Shown here: positions 35,098 to 44,055 of the stretch, one piece after another
Layout: each line of letters opens with the position of its first letter
How positions within the stretch are numbered: the stretch's first letter is position 1
Assembly (NCBI GenBank): GCA_036675505.1
Contig: JAKFEW010000156.1
Location: forward strand, 1 to 64,000
Origin: JAKFEW01 sp036675505
Lineage (GTDB): Bacteria > Cyanobacteriota > Sericytochromatia > S15B-MN24 > JAQBPE01
Direction: 5' to 3'
Length of the DNA stretch: 64,000 nt
Translations under genes and position numbers: made by a program
Notes under the pieces: model-generated
What the model saw: only the letters and a program-made list of their open reading frames with translations
Database searches by the model: none
Told to the model about the DNA's origin: nothing

Positions 35098-37175
35098 TGA
35101 GCCGCATCGTCCAGCGGGCAGCGGACTCGCCTGCCCCGCCGTCGTCGGTACGGCCCGCGAGCCATCCGGCCGCAGGCCCCGAGAGCTCGATCCGGCTGCG
35201 GCTGGCGGTCCTCACGAACACGCTGGTCGCCTTCCTGGCCTATGGCATGGTCGACGTGGACGTGGCGATCGCCCTGCCCATGATCGCCGTGTGTTGCGGC
35301 ATGGCCTTCAGCCACTGGCGGCGCGGCCACCGCAACCTCGCGCTCAAGTGGCTGCTCGCGATCGGCATGCTTTACGCGCTGTGGAGCGCGCTCGGCAACT
35401 TGGTGAGGGGCGCCGTCGACCCACGCCTCGCGCTCGCGCAGCTGCTCTTCTGGCTTCAGGTCTTGAACAGCTTCGACCTTCCACGGCGACGCAACCTGCG
35501 CGTCGCCGTGCTGGTGGCCGCGGTCCTGATGGTCGTGACCGGCACGCTGAGCCGCACGGTCGATTACGGCGCGTTGCTGCTGCTCTTCGCGGTCACGCTG
35601 GTCTGGTCGTGCTACGAGGCCTTTGCGGCCGAGGCCGGTGCTCGGCCCGCTCCGCCGGCCCGAACCGTGGGCCTCACCGCCGCGGCGATGGCCTTCGTGC
35701 TCGTGGTCGCGACGCCGCTGTTCCTGCTCGCGCCGCGCAAGGAGCGTCAACTGACGGGGGCCGCGCTGCCGTTCTCGGTCTTCATCCCCACGCTCGGCCT
35801 CGAGAGCCCGCGCATCCGCTCCTCGGCCCAGGCCGATGGCGGCGGTGAGGCGGGCGCCAACCAGAACCGCGCGGCGTTCGGCGCCTTCGCCGAAGCCCTC
35901 GATCTCAACACCCGCGGCGCCCCTTCCGAGGAGGTGATCCTGCGGGTCCAGACGGACCGGCCGCAATACTGGCGTGCCGTCGCATATGATCGCTACGACG
36001 GCCGCATCTGGTCGATGAGCCGGCCGGACGAGGTGACCCCCTTCAACGTGGCCACGCCGCCGATGCGCCTCGGCCGTCCGACGGGCCAGTCGCCGGGCGA
36101 GCTGATCACCCAGACCGTTTACGTCGAGCGCGATCAGGCCAACCTGATTTTCTCGGCCTGGACGCCCACGGCCGTTTACTTCCCCACGTCGCTCATCTGG
36201 CGCGACCACTACGGCAACCTGCGCTCGCCGGTCTCGCTGCAGAAGGAAATGTACTACTCGGTCGTCTCCGAGGCGCCGATCATCAACCGGCGGGTCCTGG
36301 CGCGGGCGGCGCTCCACCCGGTGCCGACCGAGTTGCAGCACTACCTCGCGTTGCCGAAGCTGACGGATCGGGTGCGCCAGGCGGCGAAGTCGGCCGCCGG
36401 GGGCGCTCGGCGGCCTTACGAGGTGATGGTCGCGCTGCGCGACCACCTGGCGCTCGGCTACCCCTACGACCTGAACGTGCCCGTGGCGCCGCCCGGCATG
36501 GAGTGCGTCGACCACTTCCTCTTCGATCAGAAGAAAGGCTTCTGCCAGCAGTTCGCCACCGGCCTGGCCGTGATGGGGCGCGTGAACGGCGTGCCCACAC
36601 GGCTCGTGACGGGCTTCGTGCCAGGCGACTACAACCCCTTCACGGGCCTCTGGGAGGTCAAGGGCAAGCACGCCCACGCCTGGGTCGAGGCCTACCTGCC
36701 AGGCGTCGGCTGGGTGCCGTTCGACGCCACGCCGTCCTCGTGGATGCCGGACTTCGGCAAGGAAGAGGCGGTGCCAGGCTCGACCATGCTGACGGCGGTC
36801 GTGCGCTACCTCGAGCCCTTCGTGCGCCGCTGGGGCTGGCTGGTCGTCACGCTCGCGCTGGCGACGATCGGCTGGGGGACGGCCCGCTGGCTGGCCGCGC
36901 GCCGGCGCGACCCGGTCGGGCCCGCCACGCGCGCCTATCGCCGCCTGCGCAGCCGCCTGGCTGTCCGTGGCGTGCCCGACCGGCCCGGCGACGCGCCGCG
37001 TGAGTGGCTCGCAGCGGCGGCCGGCGTGCCCGAGGTGGGTCCCGCGCTGGCGGATCTCACGGCGTTCGTCGCGCTGTACGAGGCGGAGCGCTTCGGCGGC
37101 GCCCCAGCCGACGCGGAAGTCGTGGCGCTGGCCCGGCGCGCCGAGGCTGCCCTGGGGCCTGTGAGGCGTTTCTGA
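35094..37175 (+). CDS. TgpA-type membrane transglutaminase-like protein
   Basis: A 693-residue protein: about six N-terminal membrane helices (20-210), a periplasmic transglutaminase core with the catalytic triad Cys (GFCQQFATGLAV, about 484), His (GKHAHAWVEAY, about 526) and Asp (PFDATPSS, about 543), one more membrane helix (about 575-600), and a C-terminal cytoplasmic DUF4129-like tail. This is the TgpA/DUF3488 architecture. The enzyme acts at the outer face of the inner membrane, probably as a protease or amidase. ATG overlaps the DUF58 stop. The stop is followed at once by a copy of the 33-bp palindromic repeat. Confidence 0.92.
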   Translation: MMSRIVQRAADSPAPPSSVRPASHPAAGPESSIRLRLAVLTNTLVAFLAYGMVDVDVAIALPMIAVCCGMAFSHWRRGHRNLALKWLLAIGMLYALWSALGNLVRGAVDPRLALAQLLFWLQVLNSFDLPRRRNLRVAVLVAAVLMVVTGTLSRTVDYGALLLLFAVTLVWSCYEAFAAEAGARPAPPARTVGLTAAAMAFVLVVATPLFLLAPRKERQLTGAALPFSVFIPTLGLESPRIRSSAQADGGGEAGANQNRAAFGAFAEALDLNTRGAPSEEVILRVQTDRPQYWRAVAYDRYDGRIWSMSRPDEVTPFNVATPPMRLGRPTGQSPGELITQTVYVERDQANLIFSAWTPTAVYFPTSLIWRDHYGNLRSPVSLQKEMYYSVVSEAPIINRRVLARAALHPVPTELQHYLALPKLTDRVRQAAKSAAGGARRPYEVMVALRDHLALGYPYDLNVPVAPPGMECVDHFLFDQKKGFCQQFATGLAVMGRVNGVPTRLVTGFVPGDYNPFTGLWEVKGKHAHAWVEAYLPGVGWVPFDATPSSWMPDFGKEEAVPGSTMLTAVVRYLEPFVRRWGWLVVTLALATIGWGTARWLAARRRDPVGPATRAYRRLRSRLAVRGVPDRPGDAPREWLAAAAGVPEVGPALADLTAFVALYEAERFGGAPADAEVVALARRAEAALGPVRRF

Positions 37176-37224
37176 TTTGACCGCCTCCGGCGGTAGAGCC
37201 GCGGGCGCTAGCCGCGGGCGCTAG
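37176..37224 (-). repeat. Dispersed GC-rich palindromic repeat (copy with duplicated end)
   Basis: Read leftward this is GCGCCCGCGGCT followed by CTACCGCCGGAGGCGGTCA, the same element found at 62171-62203 and twice in lptA (63415-63480), with an extra copy of the CTAGCGCCCGCGG part. CCGCC/GGCGG arms form a hairpin. It begins one base after the transglutaminase stop and could work as a terminator or mRNA stabiliser. Confidence 0.7.
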
Positions 37225-37249
37225 CCGCGTCCGATCGGGCTTCCGAGGG

Positions 37250-37255
37250 TATAAA
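37250..37255 (+). promoter_or_regulatory. -10 box TATAAA for the metalloprotein gene
   Basis: TATAAA within GAGGGTATAAAACG. The predicted leader is about 155 nt and AT-richer than its surroundings. It includes GATTT-GTT-AAATC and, just before the ribosome-binding site, a hairpin AACCCGG (37368-37374) with CCGGGCT (37382-37388). Confidence 0.5.
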
Positions 37256-37417
37256 ACGAACGGTCGGGCGGCCGATTTGTTAAATCTTTGTTTGCTGTGT
37301 GAAACGATCGTTAAATGCGGCAAGCACCCGGACCACCTCCCCGAAGAAGACCGTAGACGACCAGATTAACCCGGACATCAACCGGGCTTCACCTCGGAAC
37401 GCACACTGGAGGCTCCC

Positions 37418-39400
37418 ATGAGCAACATCTCGAAGGTCACGAACACCCCCGGCACCGGCCCCCTCGCCGGCCAGCGCAGCACCGGCCCGCTCAAGGTCGA
37501 CGAGCTCGCGAAGCTGGTCGAGCTGCTGCCGGTCGAGGATCAGGTCAACATCGCGGGCGGCGCCGCCCCCGCGATCGCGTTCCCGCCGGTCTTCGAGAAG
37601 CTCTCGACGCGCGACAAGAACGCGCTCAACGAGCTGCCGCCTGCGGTCGTGAAGGAGCTGCTCACCAACGTGTCGGCCAACGTCGACGCCGCGAAGCTCG
37701 AGATTTCGGGCCGCCTGCTCAACAAGGCGAAGGCGCTGGTCGGTGGCGAAGGCGTGAGCTTCGAGCCTGCCGAGGCGTTCCGTGTCTCGGATGCGGCGAT
37801 CGCTTTCCAGGTGATCAACGACCTCTCGCGCGCCGACCGTGCGCGGATCGAGGGCGTGACCTTCAACCGCAAGTCGTCCGTGCTCCTGTCTGGCGCCCAC
37901 GGCGGCCGCGAGGCCGACGGCGCCGCGATCATGAACGTCGAGAAGGGCAAGGGCCTGTTCGGTCAGCTCGGCTACCGACTGGCCTCGCTCTTCGAGAAGT
38001 GGTCGCTCATCGCCCCGCTCGGCCTCATGCTCAAGGCCTGGTTCCCGCACGCGCTGGCCGAGTACCGCAACCGCGTCATCGAGATCGGCGACGCGCAGGC
38101 CACGCGCATGAAGGAGACGTTGACCCACGAGATTGGCCACCAGGTGCAGTTCGGCAAGGAGATGGACCTGGCCGGCATCAACGAGTGGGCGAAGCTCTCG
38201 GGCTGGAAGAACGCCACCGGCGAGGGCTCGGTCGTGGTCGACGAGAACGGCGTGCTGCGCGGCTTCAACAAGGACGTGCGGCCCACGCGCACCAACAACT
38301 TCGTGTACGAGAACTTCACCGAAGACCTCACCCCGGCGAAGGCCCGCGAGGTCCTCAAGGACATCCACGACCCCGAGCTCAAGCGCGAGTTCGAGCAGAC
38401 GCTCAAGGTGAAGCAGAATCTGCGCGGCGCGATCAAGGAGATCTTCGGCGTCGAGGCGCTCGGCTACTCGATGACCGACCCGCTCGAGGACTTCGCGGAA
38501 AGCTACCGCGCGTTTTACATGGATCCCGAGCTGCTCGTGAAGAAGGCGCCCGACAAGTTCCTGTTCATCAACGCCCAGAGCCGCCGCTTCGCGCCGGACC
38601 AGGTGCAGGACTTCTTCACCCGCTCGAACAAGGATGCCAAGAAGATCGCGACCGGCCTCGCCGGCACCGGCATCGCCCAGGAGACCGTCGACCGCGTCTT
38701 CAAGGCGAACGGCATCTCCGCCGACGTCCAGGCCCTCGCCGCCAGCGCGGGCGCCGAGCTCGCCAAGGGCGCAGGTGCGATCCCGGCGTTCCGCCAGGCC
38801 TACATGATGGTGCAGCAGAAGGCCGCCGAGAAGGACCTCGCCTTCGTGAGCGCCTTCACCCAGGACCCCGGCAAGGCGCTCGGCGACCTCTGGGAGAAGC
38901 TGTCGCCGGCCGAGCGTGGGCAGTTCGCCGACGAAGGCAAGCGCGTCGAGCTGGTCCAGAAGATGCAGCGCGGCCAGATGAGCTACGTCTCGGCGGCCAA
39001 CCAGGGCTACAAGGACATCGAGATCGCGGCGATCCAGCAGTTCGGCCGCAAGCTGATGGACGACGGCGACTTCCGCAAGGCCCTGCAGCAGAACCCGCGC
39101 CAGGCGCTCGCCTCGGTCGCGAAGAACATGCCGCCCGCGCTGCTCAAGGCCCTCACGGACCCCAAGATGCAGGCCAGCTTCAAGCAGTTCGCCGGCACGA
39201 TCGACCGTCTCGTCGCCTACGACAACATCCCGCTGCTCGGCGGCGGCGACATGCGCGAGGCCTTCGAGAAGAACCTCAAGAACGTGAACGAGGAAGCGCT
39301 GACGGCGTCGCTCGGCGTGCTGCGCGACGACCCCGAGAAGATGGCCAAGATGTTCGTCGGCCTCGAGCAAAACTTCCTGGGCGACAAGGGCGGCGGCTAA
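37418..39400 (+). CDS. Zincin metallopeptidase resembling lethal-factor-type toxins
   Basis: A 660-residue soluble protein. LTHEIGHQVQFG (HExxH at about 237-241) and, about 120 residues later, DPLEDFAESYRAFYMDPE (about 352-369) give the two His and a Glu ligand in the pattern of anthrax lethal-factor/Mop1-like zincins. There is no signal peptide, lipobox or membrane helix. The first 40 residues are Thr/Pro/Gly-rich; the last 270 are helical and rich in Lys, Ala and Glu. It could be a cytosolic protease, or an effector delivered by a system not in view. GGAGG is 5 nt before the ATG. The prenyl-synthase-like gene begins 9 bases after its stop, in the same operon. Confidence 0.72.
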   Translation: MSNISKVTNTPGTGPLAGQRSTGPLKVDELAKLVELLPVEDQVNIAGGAAPAIAFPPVFEKLSTRDKNALNELPPAVVKELLTNVSANVDAAKLEISGRLLNKAKALVGGEGVSFEPAEAFRVSDAAIAFQVINDLSRADRARIEGVTFNRKSSVLLSGAHGGREADGAAIMNVEKGKGLFGQLGYRLASLFEKWSLIAPLGLMLKAWFPHALAEYRNRVIEIGDAQATRMKETLTHEIGHQVQFGKEMDLAGINEWAKLSGWKNATGEGSVVVDENGVLRGFNKDVRPTRTNNFVYENFTEDLTPAKAREVLKDIHDPELKREFEQTLKVKQNLRGAIKEIFGVEALGYSMTDPLEDFAESYRAFYMDPELLVKKAPDKFLFINAQSRRFAPDQVQDFFTRSNKDAKKIATGLAGTGIAQETVDRVFKANGISADVQALAASAGAELAKGAGAIPAFRQAYMMVQQKAAEKDLAFVSAFTQDPGKALGDLWEKLSPAERGQFADEGKRVELVQKMQRGQMSYVSAANQGYKDIEIAAIQQFGRKLMDDGDFRKALQQNPRQALASVAKNMPPALLKALTDPKMQASFKQFAGTIDRLVAYDNIPLLGGGDMREAFEKNLKNVNEEALTASLGVLRDDPEKMAKMFVGLEQNFLGDKGGG

Positions 39401-39409
39401 CCGACCGCC

Positions 39410-40360
39410 GTGGGCGCCGCCGAGGTCGCGACCCTCGTCCGGGGGGCCGCCGAGCGCCCGGGTCTGCCGCCCCTGATGGCGGAGCAAGTCCGGGCGGTGC
39501 TCGGCAAGAAATTGGCGGTCTACGCGCGCGTGCCGGTGTGGTGCGTGCCCGAGGTGCCGCGGCGCTGCCTGCGCGCGCTCGGCGGGCCCGAGCCGCTCGG
39601 TGAGGCGCTGGCCGCCGCGTGTGTGCTCTACAACTGCGCCGGCGACATCATCGACGACGCCCAGGACGACGAGCTCGCGGGCAACCCGGCCTGGCGCGGC
39701 TGGGACTGGCGGGACGCCGTCAATGTGGGCACCTGCCTGCTTTTCACCCACGGCAACTTCCTCGCCGGTCTCGATGCGCCCGCCGACGTGCGGGCGAGCT
39801 GGGCGCGGGCGTTTTGCGAAGGCGGCCGGACGCTGACGGCAGGCCAGCATGTCGACCTGCGCGCGCATGCGGGCGCCGACCTCGACGAGGAGGCCGTGTT
39901 GCGGCTGGGCGCCGAGAAGGCGGGCGCGGCGATCGGGGCCTTCGCGGCCCTCGCGCCAATCTGGGCCGGCCGCCCCGACGTCGCGGCCTGGCACGCGCTG
40001 GGGGTGACGATCGGCCAACTCTTCCAGCTCGTGAGCGATCTCGCGCCATACGCATCGTTCGGCCCGCACGCCGATCTCGCCGCCGCCAAGCTGACGCTGC
40101 CGCTGCTGGTGGCCCGCGACATGGACCCGGCCATCGCCGCGCTTTGGGAAGGCGGCCTGCCGCTCTCACCGGCGCGCCAGGAGGAGCTGCGCAGGCGGGT
40201 CGTGGCGTCGGGCGCCGTTAGCTACGCCCGAATGCGGGTAGAAGTCTTGCAACGTGAGGCTTCGAGCCAGATCGACGCCCTCGGCGTGCCCACGCTCGCG
40301 ACCGAGCTCGGCCCCGTCCTCCAGGCTGCCGACCTGGGCGACGAGGGGCCCAACATCTAG
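39410..40360 (+). CDS. Polyprenyl-synthase-like protein with an incomplete second Asp-rich motif
   Basis: A 316-residue all-helical protein starting at GTG. The first aspartate-rich motif is present: NCAGDIIDDAQDDE (DDxxD at about 82-86). The second site is LVSDLAPYASFGPHADLAAAKLTLPLLVA-like (about 205-233), keeping one Asp and the K-TLP end but not the DDxxD. ComQ-type modifiers and some regulatory prenyl synthase relatives show similar loss. It may prenylate a small substrate or no longer be catalytic. It follows the metalloprotein gene by 9 bases and precedes the PP2C gene by 13. Confidence 0.68.
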   Translation: MGAAEVATLVRGAAERPGLPPLMAEQVRAVLGKKLAVYARVPVWCVPEVPRRCLRALGGPEPLGEALAAACVLYNCAGDIIDDAQDDELAGNPAWRGWDWRDAVNVGTCLLFTHGNFLAGLDAPADVRASWARAFCEGGRTLTAGQHVDLRAHAGADLDEEAVLRLGAEKAGAAIGAFAALAPIWAGRPDVAAWHALGVTIGQLFQLVSDLAPYASFGPHADLAAAKLTLPLLVARDMDPAIAALWEGGLPLSPARQEELRRRVVASGAVSYARMRVEVLQREASSQIDALGVPTLATELGPVLQAADLGDEGPNI

Positions 40361-40373
40361 ACAGCCAGCCGTC

Positions 40374-42923
40374 GTGAACTTCGCCGCCTTTCGACCTCGC
40401 CCTTCCCTGGTGACGCTGCTCGTCGTCGGGCTGGCGATCTGGCTGGTGTTGTTCGCGGCGAGCCTGGCGGACGTGGGACGCAACCACCCGGGTTTCCGGG
40501 TCACGGCGTTCGCGAACGTCTCGATCAACAACGAGCCGCACCTGCCCGGCATGCTCGCGGGCCTCAGGGCCGGCGACGCGGTCGTGGATGTCGACGGGTT
40601 CCCGGTCTCGACCGGCATCGGCGTGAAGCGGCTGATCGACAAGCGGGCAGGTCGCGACCCCGGCAGCGTCGTCCGGTATCGCGTGCGGCGGGACGGCAAG
40701 GCGCTCGAGGTCCGCGTGCCCGTCCAGCGCCTGGGCCCGCTCGATTGGCTAATGTCCTTCGGCGTGCGCTTCGCCGTTTCGCTGGCGATGATGCTGATCG
40801 GCGCGGTGGCGGCCTTCGTCCGACCGGAGAATATGGCCGCGCGGGCCAATCTCTGGTTCTGCGTGGGCATGGGCGTCTTCCTCGCGATGGACATCGATTT
40901 CGAGGCCACCTACCTGGTGCCGCCGCTGGTCTACTACGGCTCGGCGATGTTCTTCGCCGCCGCGGCGCTCTCGCTGGCGCTCAACTTCCCCGAGACGCCC
41001 GGCTGGCTGCAGCGCCAGCCGGCGAGCCAGGCGGCGCCGTACGTGGTCAGCGCGGCGCTCATGCTGCCGATCGGGGCGGCCTTCGCGGCCTGGGGCCACA
41101 CGGCCCGCGCGGACGCCGTGGCGCAGGCGCTCGTGCTGGCCTGGCCGAACCTCGCCCTGCTGATCGGCCTCGGCCTCTTCGCCACCCGCCTGCGGCGGGC
41201 TGGCAACCCGCGGTCGCGCGCTCAGCTCCAGGTGCTGCTGCTCGGCATCGCGGCCGCCTACCTGCCGATGGCGATTTTCGGGAACATCCCGCTGCTCGTG
41301 ACCGGCCATGCGCCGCCGCCCTTCGTCTGGGTCGTGACCCAGGCGCTCTTCGTGGTGTTCCCGCTGGCCGTCGCCTACGCGATCGTGCGCCATGGGCTCT
41401 TCGACATCACGGTCATCATCAAGCGCACGACGGTCTATGCGGTGCTGACCGCGTTCCTGATCGGCGGCTACTTCGCGACGGCAGCCGCGATCCGCCAGCT
41501 CGCGGGCGTGCTCGGGCTGCAGGCCGCCTCGGATTGGGAGAACGCGCTCGCCACCGCGATCATCGCCGTGGTCTTCGTGCCGGTCCGCAACGGCGTGGCT
41601 GCGGCCGTCGATCGCCTGTTCTTCCGCACGGCGTACGATTTCCGGGCGATCGTCAACCGTGTGACGGCCAAGGCCCAGAGCACGCTCGACCTCGACGAGA
41701 TGAAACAGCAGTTCATGACCGTGATCGACGGCGCGCTCCACCCCCGGTTCATGTACATCCTGACGCTCGAGTCGGAAGGCAAGTCGATGCGAGCCACGGG
41801 CCCGACGTCGGTCTGGGGCGCCGCGCCGGACAGCGACCTGCGCGTGTTCCTCGACGACCCGCTGCTCGAACGGGTGGCGCGTGAAGATGAGGTCGAATAC
41901 GTGCCGACGACTGGCCTCACGGGCCTCCTATCGCCGCTCGCGGCGCTGGGCGAGCACTACCGCGTGCCGCTGCAGGTCGGCGAGGACGTGGTGGGACTCG
42001 TCGTGCTGGGCCCTAAGCGTTCCGACGAGGACTACTCGGCCGAGGATCGCGAGCTGCTCGCGGCCACCCGCTTGCCGCTCGCCACCGCGATCAAGACGGC
42101 CTCGCTGGTCGAGGACAAGCTCTTCAAGGATCGCGTGGACCAGGACCTCAAACGCGCCCGCGAGGTGCAAGAGGCGATGTTGCCACGCGAGCTGCCTGCG
42201 GTCATGGGCTTCGAGTTCGCGGCCAGCTCCGTCCCTTGCTACGAGGCGTCTGGCGACTACTACGACTTCGTCGAGCTGCCGGACGGCCGGCTCGGCATCG
42301 CCGTGGCCGACGTGGCAGGCAAGGGCATCGCCGCGGCGCTCGCGACGGCGATGATGAAGTCCGGCCTCTACAACCAGACCCAGACGGACCCGGAGGTGTT
42401 GCCGACCCTGCTCGCGCTCAACCGGATGCTGCACGCGGTCACGCGCCACTCGGCGGCGAAATCCTTCACCACCTGCGTTTACGCCGTCCTCGACCCGGCG
42501 GCGTACAAGCTCACTTACGCCTGCGCGGGCCATTTCCCGCCCCTTCACTGGAGCGCGCGGGCCGACCGCGTGCTCGAATACGCGATGACGGGCGGCTTCC
42601 CGCTCGGCGTGCGCGACAAGGCCAGGTACCCGGCCCAGGACCTGGCGCTCGCGCCGGGCGACGTCCTGGTATTCTTCACCGACGGTGTGACCGAGGCCCA
42701 GGCGCCGATGAACCTGCCGCCGGACGGCCCGGTGGAGCCCGGCGAGCAGTTCGAGTCGGATCGCCTCACCGACGTCGTGCGGGAGAACGCGCATCGCACG
42801 GCGGCCGAGATCCACGCGGCGATCCTCTCGGCGGTGGATGCCTTCGTGGCCGGCGGGGCGATGACGGACGATGTGACCTTGGTGGTGATCAAGGTCGTGG
42901 GCGAAGGCGCACCAGGCGGGTAA
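40374..42923 (+). CDS. PDZ / multi-helix membrane / GAF / PP2C (SpoIIE-type) phosphatase
   Basis: An 849-residue membrane phosphatase starting at GTG. Order: one helix (about 13-30); a periplasmic PDZ-like domain (about 45-120; AGLRAGDAVVDVDG); about eight further helices (125-400); a GAF-like domain (430-575); and a SpoIIE/RsbU PP2C domain (about 600-845). The last has the metal Asp motifs ASGDYYDF (about 624-631), VADVAGKGI (about 643-651), FFTDGVTEA and MTDDVTLVVI. RsbU-type enzymes dephosphorylate anti-sigma-factor antagonists in partner-switching pathways. The PDZ at the sensing end suggests it responds to envelope protein tails. No anti-sigma or antagonist gene is nearby. Confidence 0.85.
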   Translation: MNFAAFRPRPSLVTLLVVGLAIWLVLFAASLADVGRNHPGFRVTAFANVSINNEPHLPGMLAGLRAGDAVVDVDGFPVSTGIGVKRLIDKRAGRDPGSVVRYRVRRDGKALEVRVPVQRLGPLDWLMSFGVRFAVSLAMMLIGAVAAFVRPENMAARANLWFCVGMGVFLAMDIDFEATYLVPPLVYYGSAMFFAAAALSLALNFPETPGWLQRQPASQAAPYVVSAALMLPIGAAFAAWGHTARADAVAQALVLAWPNLALLIGLGLFATRLRRAGNPRSRAQLQVLLLGIAAAYLPMAIFGNIPLLVTGHAPPPFVWVVTQALFVVFPLAVAYAIVRHGLFDITVIIKRTTVYAVLTAFLIGGYFATAAAIRQLAGVLGLQAASDWENALATAIIAVVFVPVRNGVAAAVDRLFFRTAYDFRAIVNRVTAKAQSTLDLDEMKQQFMTVIDGALHPRFMYILTLESEGKSMRATGPTSVWGAAPDSDLRVFLDDPLLERVAREDEVEYVPTTGLTGLLSPLAALGEHYRVPLQVGEDVVGLVVLGPKRSDEDYSAEDRELLAATRLPLATAIKTASLVEDKLFKDRVDQDLKRAREVQEAMLPRELPAVMGFEFAASSVPCYEASGDYYDFVELPDGRLGIAVADVAGKGIAAALATAMMKSGLYNQTQTDPEVLPTLLALNRMLHAVTRHSAAKSFTTCVYAVLDPAAYKLTYACAGHFPPLHWSARADRVLEYAMTGGFPLGVRDKARYPAQDLALAPGDVLVFFTDGVTEAQAPMNLPPDGPVEPGEQFESDRLTDVVRENAHRTAAEIHAAILSAVDAFVAGGAMTDDVTLVVIKVVGEGAPGG

Positions 42924-42926
42924 GCT
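42921..42926 (+). promoter_or_regulatory. -10 box for a leaderless transcript, overlapping a stop codon
   Basis: TAAGCT, preceded by CGGG, ends 6 nt before the ATG at 42933 (ggtgca). Its TAA is the stop codon of the PP2C gene. No Shine-Dalgarno is present. Confidence 0.5.
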
Positions 42927-42932
42927 GGTGCA

Positions 42933-43988
42933 ATGCCCCACCCCCCGTTTCGTCCGTCCGCCCGGCTGCACGCCTGTCTGCATGCTTGCCTGTCTGCCTG
43001 TCTGCTGACGAGCCCCGCCGCGGCGGCGGATGCGACCGCGCCGATGGCGGCGCCGAAGGACGAGCCGGTGCTCGGGTTGGTCGTGCTGCCGCTGCCGTTG
43101 GTGGTGGTCGCCGCCGGCGCCACCTACGATAACTTCGCGATCGGCCCCACGCGCCATGAAGCGCGCCTGGTGGGGGGCTACTACTGGTCACGCAACTATT
43201 ACTACGACCCGCTCGGCACGATGCCGAAGGAGCTCGAGACGCCCGATGGGCGCCACATCGCGGCCAACACCTGGCAGCTGCGGGGCGCCTGGGGTTGGCG
43301 GTTGCACCCAGGCATCACGCTATACCTGGACGGCCTCGGCATCGCGGGCGGGCCCAGCGCCACCGGCGGCTACGACGATCCGCTCACCGGCGGAGCGAGC
43401 CTGTCGGGCGGGCCGCTGCTCCAGCTCTCGTCGCTCGACGCGATGGGCTTCCCGACCCGCGGCTCGCTCCTCCGTGCGGGCTGGGCGCCGGGCTACCACT
43501 GGAGCCCGGCCGGGTTCCAGTTCCAGCGATCGTCGCTCGATGTGATGCACTTCGTGCCGTTGAGCCCCCGCTCTACCGTCGCCTTGCGGGCCGTGGCCCA
43601 GCTCGCGAGCCCGCAGCTCGCCTGGATCGACAAGTTCTCAGCGGGCGGCGGCTCCTTCTTGCGCGGCTTCCAGTGGAACCGGTTCACGGGCGATCAGCTG
43701 GTCGCCGGCACCGTGGAATACCGGCGAATGCTCGAGTCCGACCTGCTTGCACGGTTCGGCGTGCCGGGCGCGTCGGTGAAGGTTGGCGTGGCATCAGCGA
43801 CGTACTTCGACCTCGGACGCGCCTGGGAGGGCCGCAGCGGTCTCGGCGTGCCGTTCCCGCTCGACGTGCGGATCGGCGGCGGCACGGGGGTGATCGCCCT
43901 GGTGAACGGGGCGCCGGCGGGGCGGGTGGAGTTGAACGTGAGCGCCGAGGGGTTTTTCCCCGTGGCATCGGGGGGCGCGAGCTTCTAG
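42933..43988 (+). CDS. BamA/TamA-like outer-membrane barrel without POTRA domains
   Basis: A 351-residue protein with a signal peptide (cleaved after about residue 32, SPAAAA). The rest is alternating beta strands. Near residue 235 it has the Omp85 lid-loop motif GGGSFLRGFQWNRFTGDQ (RGF/Y), followed by AGTVEYRRML, the typical next strand. It ends VSAEGFFPVASGGASF with an aromatic final residue, as in outer-membrane barrels. No POTRA domain precedes the barrel, so it is half the length of BamA and belongs to the 'patatin-less, POTRA-less' Omp85 group. The ATG is 6 nt from a -10 box. Confidence 0.75.
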   Translation: MPHPPFRPSARLHACLHACLSACLLTSPAAAADATAPMAAPKDEPVLGLVVLPLPLVVVAAGATYDNFAIGPTRHEARLVGGYYWSRNYYYDPLGTMPKELETPDGRHIAANTWQLRGAWGWRLHPGITLYLDGLGIAGGPSATGGYDDPLTGGASLSGGPLLQLSSLDAMGFPTRGSLLRAGWAPGYHWSPAGFQFQRSSLDVMHFVPLSPRSTVALRAVAQLASPQLAWIDKFSAGGGSFLRGFQWNRFTGDQLVAGTVEYRRMLESDLLARFGVPGASVKVGVASATYFDLGRAWEGRSGLGVPFPLDVRIGGGTGVIALVNGAPAGRVELNVSAEGFFPVASGGASF

Positions 43989-44002
43989 CCTTGCTGCTCC
44001 AA

Positions 44003-44035
44003 GGGAAAAGCGCCGAGGTCCAAGACCCCGGCGCT
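44003..44035 (-). terminator. Leftward Rho-independent terminator of the small-protein transcript
   Basis: A 12-bp stem (44009-44020 with 44024-44035) and CAA/TTG loop. In the leftward RNA its one imperfect pair is a G-U wobble and it is followed by UUUUCCC. In the rightward RNA the same position is an A-C mismatch and no U-run follows. It is thus built for the leftward direction. Confidence 0.75.
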
Positions 44036-44055
44036 CGTATTATGTTGTCTCGTGC

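Noticed and set aside
37176..37224. Possible CRISPR-like array from the GC-rich repeats
   Set aside because: Copies are adjacent or far apart, without regular unique spacers, and no cas genes are present.
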